Part shown: positions 6,367 to 6,992 of the stretch, piece after piece | Position numbering within the stretch: the stretch's first letter is position 1 | Layout of the letters: every line of letters begins with the position of its first letter | Assembly (NCBI GenBank): GCA_947486475.1 | Contig: CANKTR010000049.1 | Span: forward strand, 1-6,992 | Length of the DNA: 6,992 nt | From: Microbacteriaceae bacterium | GTDB lineage: Bacteria; Actinomycetota; Actinomycetes; Actinomycetales; Microbacteriaceae | Direction of reading: 5' to 3' | Made by a program: the position numbers and the translations under genes | The notes under the pieces: generated by a model | Databases searched by the model: none | Told to the model about the DNA's origin: nothing | The model's input: only the letters and a program-made list of their open reading frames with translations

Positions 6367-6779
6367 CCCGCTTCATCGTCGAGGCCGATGGTGGCTCGCG
6401 CGGAAACCCGGGGGTTGCTGCGGGCGGAGCGGTCGTCATCGACGCTGACACGGGCGAGATTCTCGCCGAGGTCGGTGTTTTCGTTGGAATCGCCACCAAC
6501 AACGTGGCCGAGTATTCCGGCCTCGTCGGCGGGCTCCGAAAGGCTCGGCAATTAGACCCCGTCGCGCCAATTCATGTGCGAATGGACTCAAAACTCGTCG
6601 TCGAGCAGATGTCGGGCCGGTGGAAAATCAAACACCCGGACATGCGCGACCTTGCGCGCGAGGCCCATTCGATCATCGCGGGTACCGACGTGACGTTCGA
6701 GTGGATTGCGCGCGAATTCAACTCGCGTGCCGACGCCGTGGCAAACGAATCGATGGACCGGCGCGATTCCTTCGGCTAA
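6363..6779 (+). CDS. Ribonuclease HI family protein, single domain
   Basis: This 138-residue protein is an RNase HI that would cut the RNA strand of RNA-DNA hybrids, such as R-loops and lagging-strand primers, in the cytoplasm. All four acidic catalytic residues expected of the fold are visible: Asp9 in EADGGSRGNPG (7-17), Glu50 in TNNVAEY (45-51), Asp75 in RMDSKLV (73-79) and Asp124 in SRADAVAN (121-128). The ADGGSRGNPG form and the short length resemble the N-terminal domain of the mycobacterial RNase H Rv2228c rather than E. coli RnhA. Rv2228c continues into a CobC-like acid phosphatase domain; here the protein stops right after the RNase H domain. The start GTG 6363 overlaps the previous stop, giving a three-gene coupled unit with the NIF3 and zinc-ribbon-family genes. 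rnpB follows within about 17 bases. Confidence 0.93.
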   Translation: MTRFIVEADGGSRGNPGVAAGGAVVIDADTGEILAEVGVFVGIATNNVAEYSGLVGGLRKARQLDPVAPIHVRMDSKLVVEQMSGRWKIKHPDMRDLAREAHSIIAGTDVTFEWIAREFNSRADAVANESMDRRDSFG

Positions 6780-6783
6780 TCGC

Positions 6784-6789
6784 TACGAT
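6784..6789 (+). promoter_or_regulatory. Likely -10 element of the rnpB promoter (TACGAT)
   Basis: TACGAT matches the TANNNT pattern and ends seven bases before the expected first nucleotide of RNase P RNA (about 6797). It lies just after the RNase H stop codon. No good -35 hexamer is visible at the usual distance, where the sequence is GC-rich coding DNA. The position relative to the RNA start is the main support. Confidence 0.5.
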
Positions 6790-6796
6790 GGACAAG

Positions 6797-6992
6797 CGAG
6801 AGGGTCGGCCAGGCGGTCGCGTCACCGAAAGGTGCCGAGGAACGTCCGGGCTCCACAGAGCAGGATGGTGGGTAACACCCACCCGGGGTAACCCGCGAGA
6901 CAGTGCCACAGAGAATAGACCGCCCGCAAGGGTAAGGGTGAAACGGTGGTGTAAGAGACCACCAGGAGGTCGGGTGACCGGCTTTGCTTGGT
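6797..6992 (+). ncRNA. rnpB: RNase P RNA, bacterial class A (5' part; cut by window end)
   Basis: This is the catalytic RNA of RNase P, which trims the 5' leader from tRNA precursors together with the RnpA protein. The conserved 5' core GAGGAACGTCCGGGCTCC (6837-6854) includes the P4 strand, followed by CACAGAGCAGG, the CAGTGCCACAGAGAATAGACCGCC stretch and the AGGGTGAAACGGTGGTGTAAGAG block (from 6935). Visible hairpins include a CACC-GAAA-GGTG stem (6823-6834, P3 region), GGTGGG/CCCACC (6867-6883, P8 region), CGGG-GTAA-CCCG (6884-6895, P9 region), a short CCC-GCAA-GGG (6923-6932, P12 region) and GGTGGT/ACCACC around 6945-6963. The sequence resembles Streptomyces-type type A RNAs from memory. 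The 3' part, including the P1 and P4 partner strands, lies beyond the right edge. The exact 5' end is an estimate based on the -10 element and the P1 sequence. Confidence 0.95.

Overview
The window reads as an ordinary chromosomal segment of a fairly high-GC actinobacterium. By eye it is about 60% GC, with GTG starts, 4-nt stop/start overlaps and NIF3, zinc-ribbon and RNase H proteins that look actinobacterial. A member of Microbacteriaceae or a close relative is my best guess, but it is an inference. Every supported gene is on the + strand, spacing is very tight, and no gene-free stretch exceeds about 30 bases. I saw no mobile element, tRNA, CRISPR array or phage gene.

Bases 1-1901 are the downstream part of a mannitol phosphotransferase operon: a stand-alone IIB domain (17-316), a IIA protein (343-774) and mannitol-1-phosphate 5-dehydrogenase (771-1901). 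The membrane IIC subunit is expected just left of the window. Phosphate would pass from HPr to IIA His62, to IIB Cys13, to mannitol entering through IIC; MtlD then oxidises mannitol-1-phosphate to fructose-6-phosphate for glycolysis. An EamA/DMT-type 10-helix transporter (1902-2792) follows with no gap.

Bases 2811-4805 encode a 664-residue protein I cannot assign. It has about 210 soluble, partly disordered residues followed by about 12 membrane helices.

Bases 4814-6779 hold a NIF3-like metal protein, a coiled-coil zinc-ribbon-family protein and a single-domain RNase HI, joined by GTGA overlaps. This matches a gene order I recall from mycobacteria (Rv2230c-Rv2229c-Rv2228c). The RNase P RNA gene rnpB begins at about 6797 behind a likely promoter and runs off the right edge.

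I found no convincing new biological system. The points most worth a second look are the zinc-ribbon-family protein that has lost three of its four expected cysteines, the unassigned membrane protein, and two TANNNT hexamers placed as if for leaderless transcription of the transporter and of the membrane protein.
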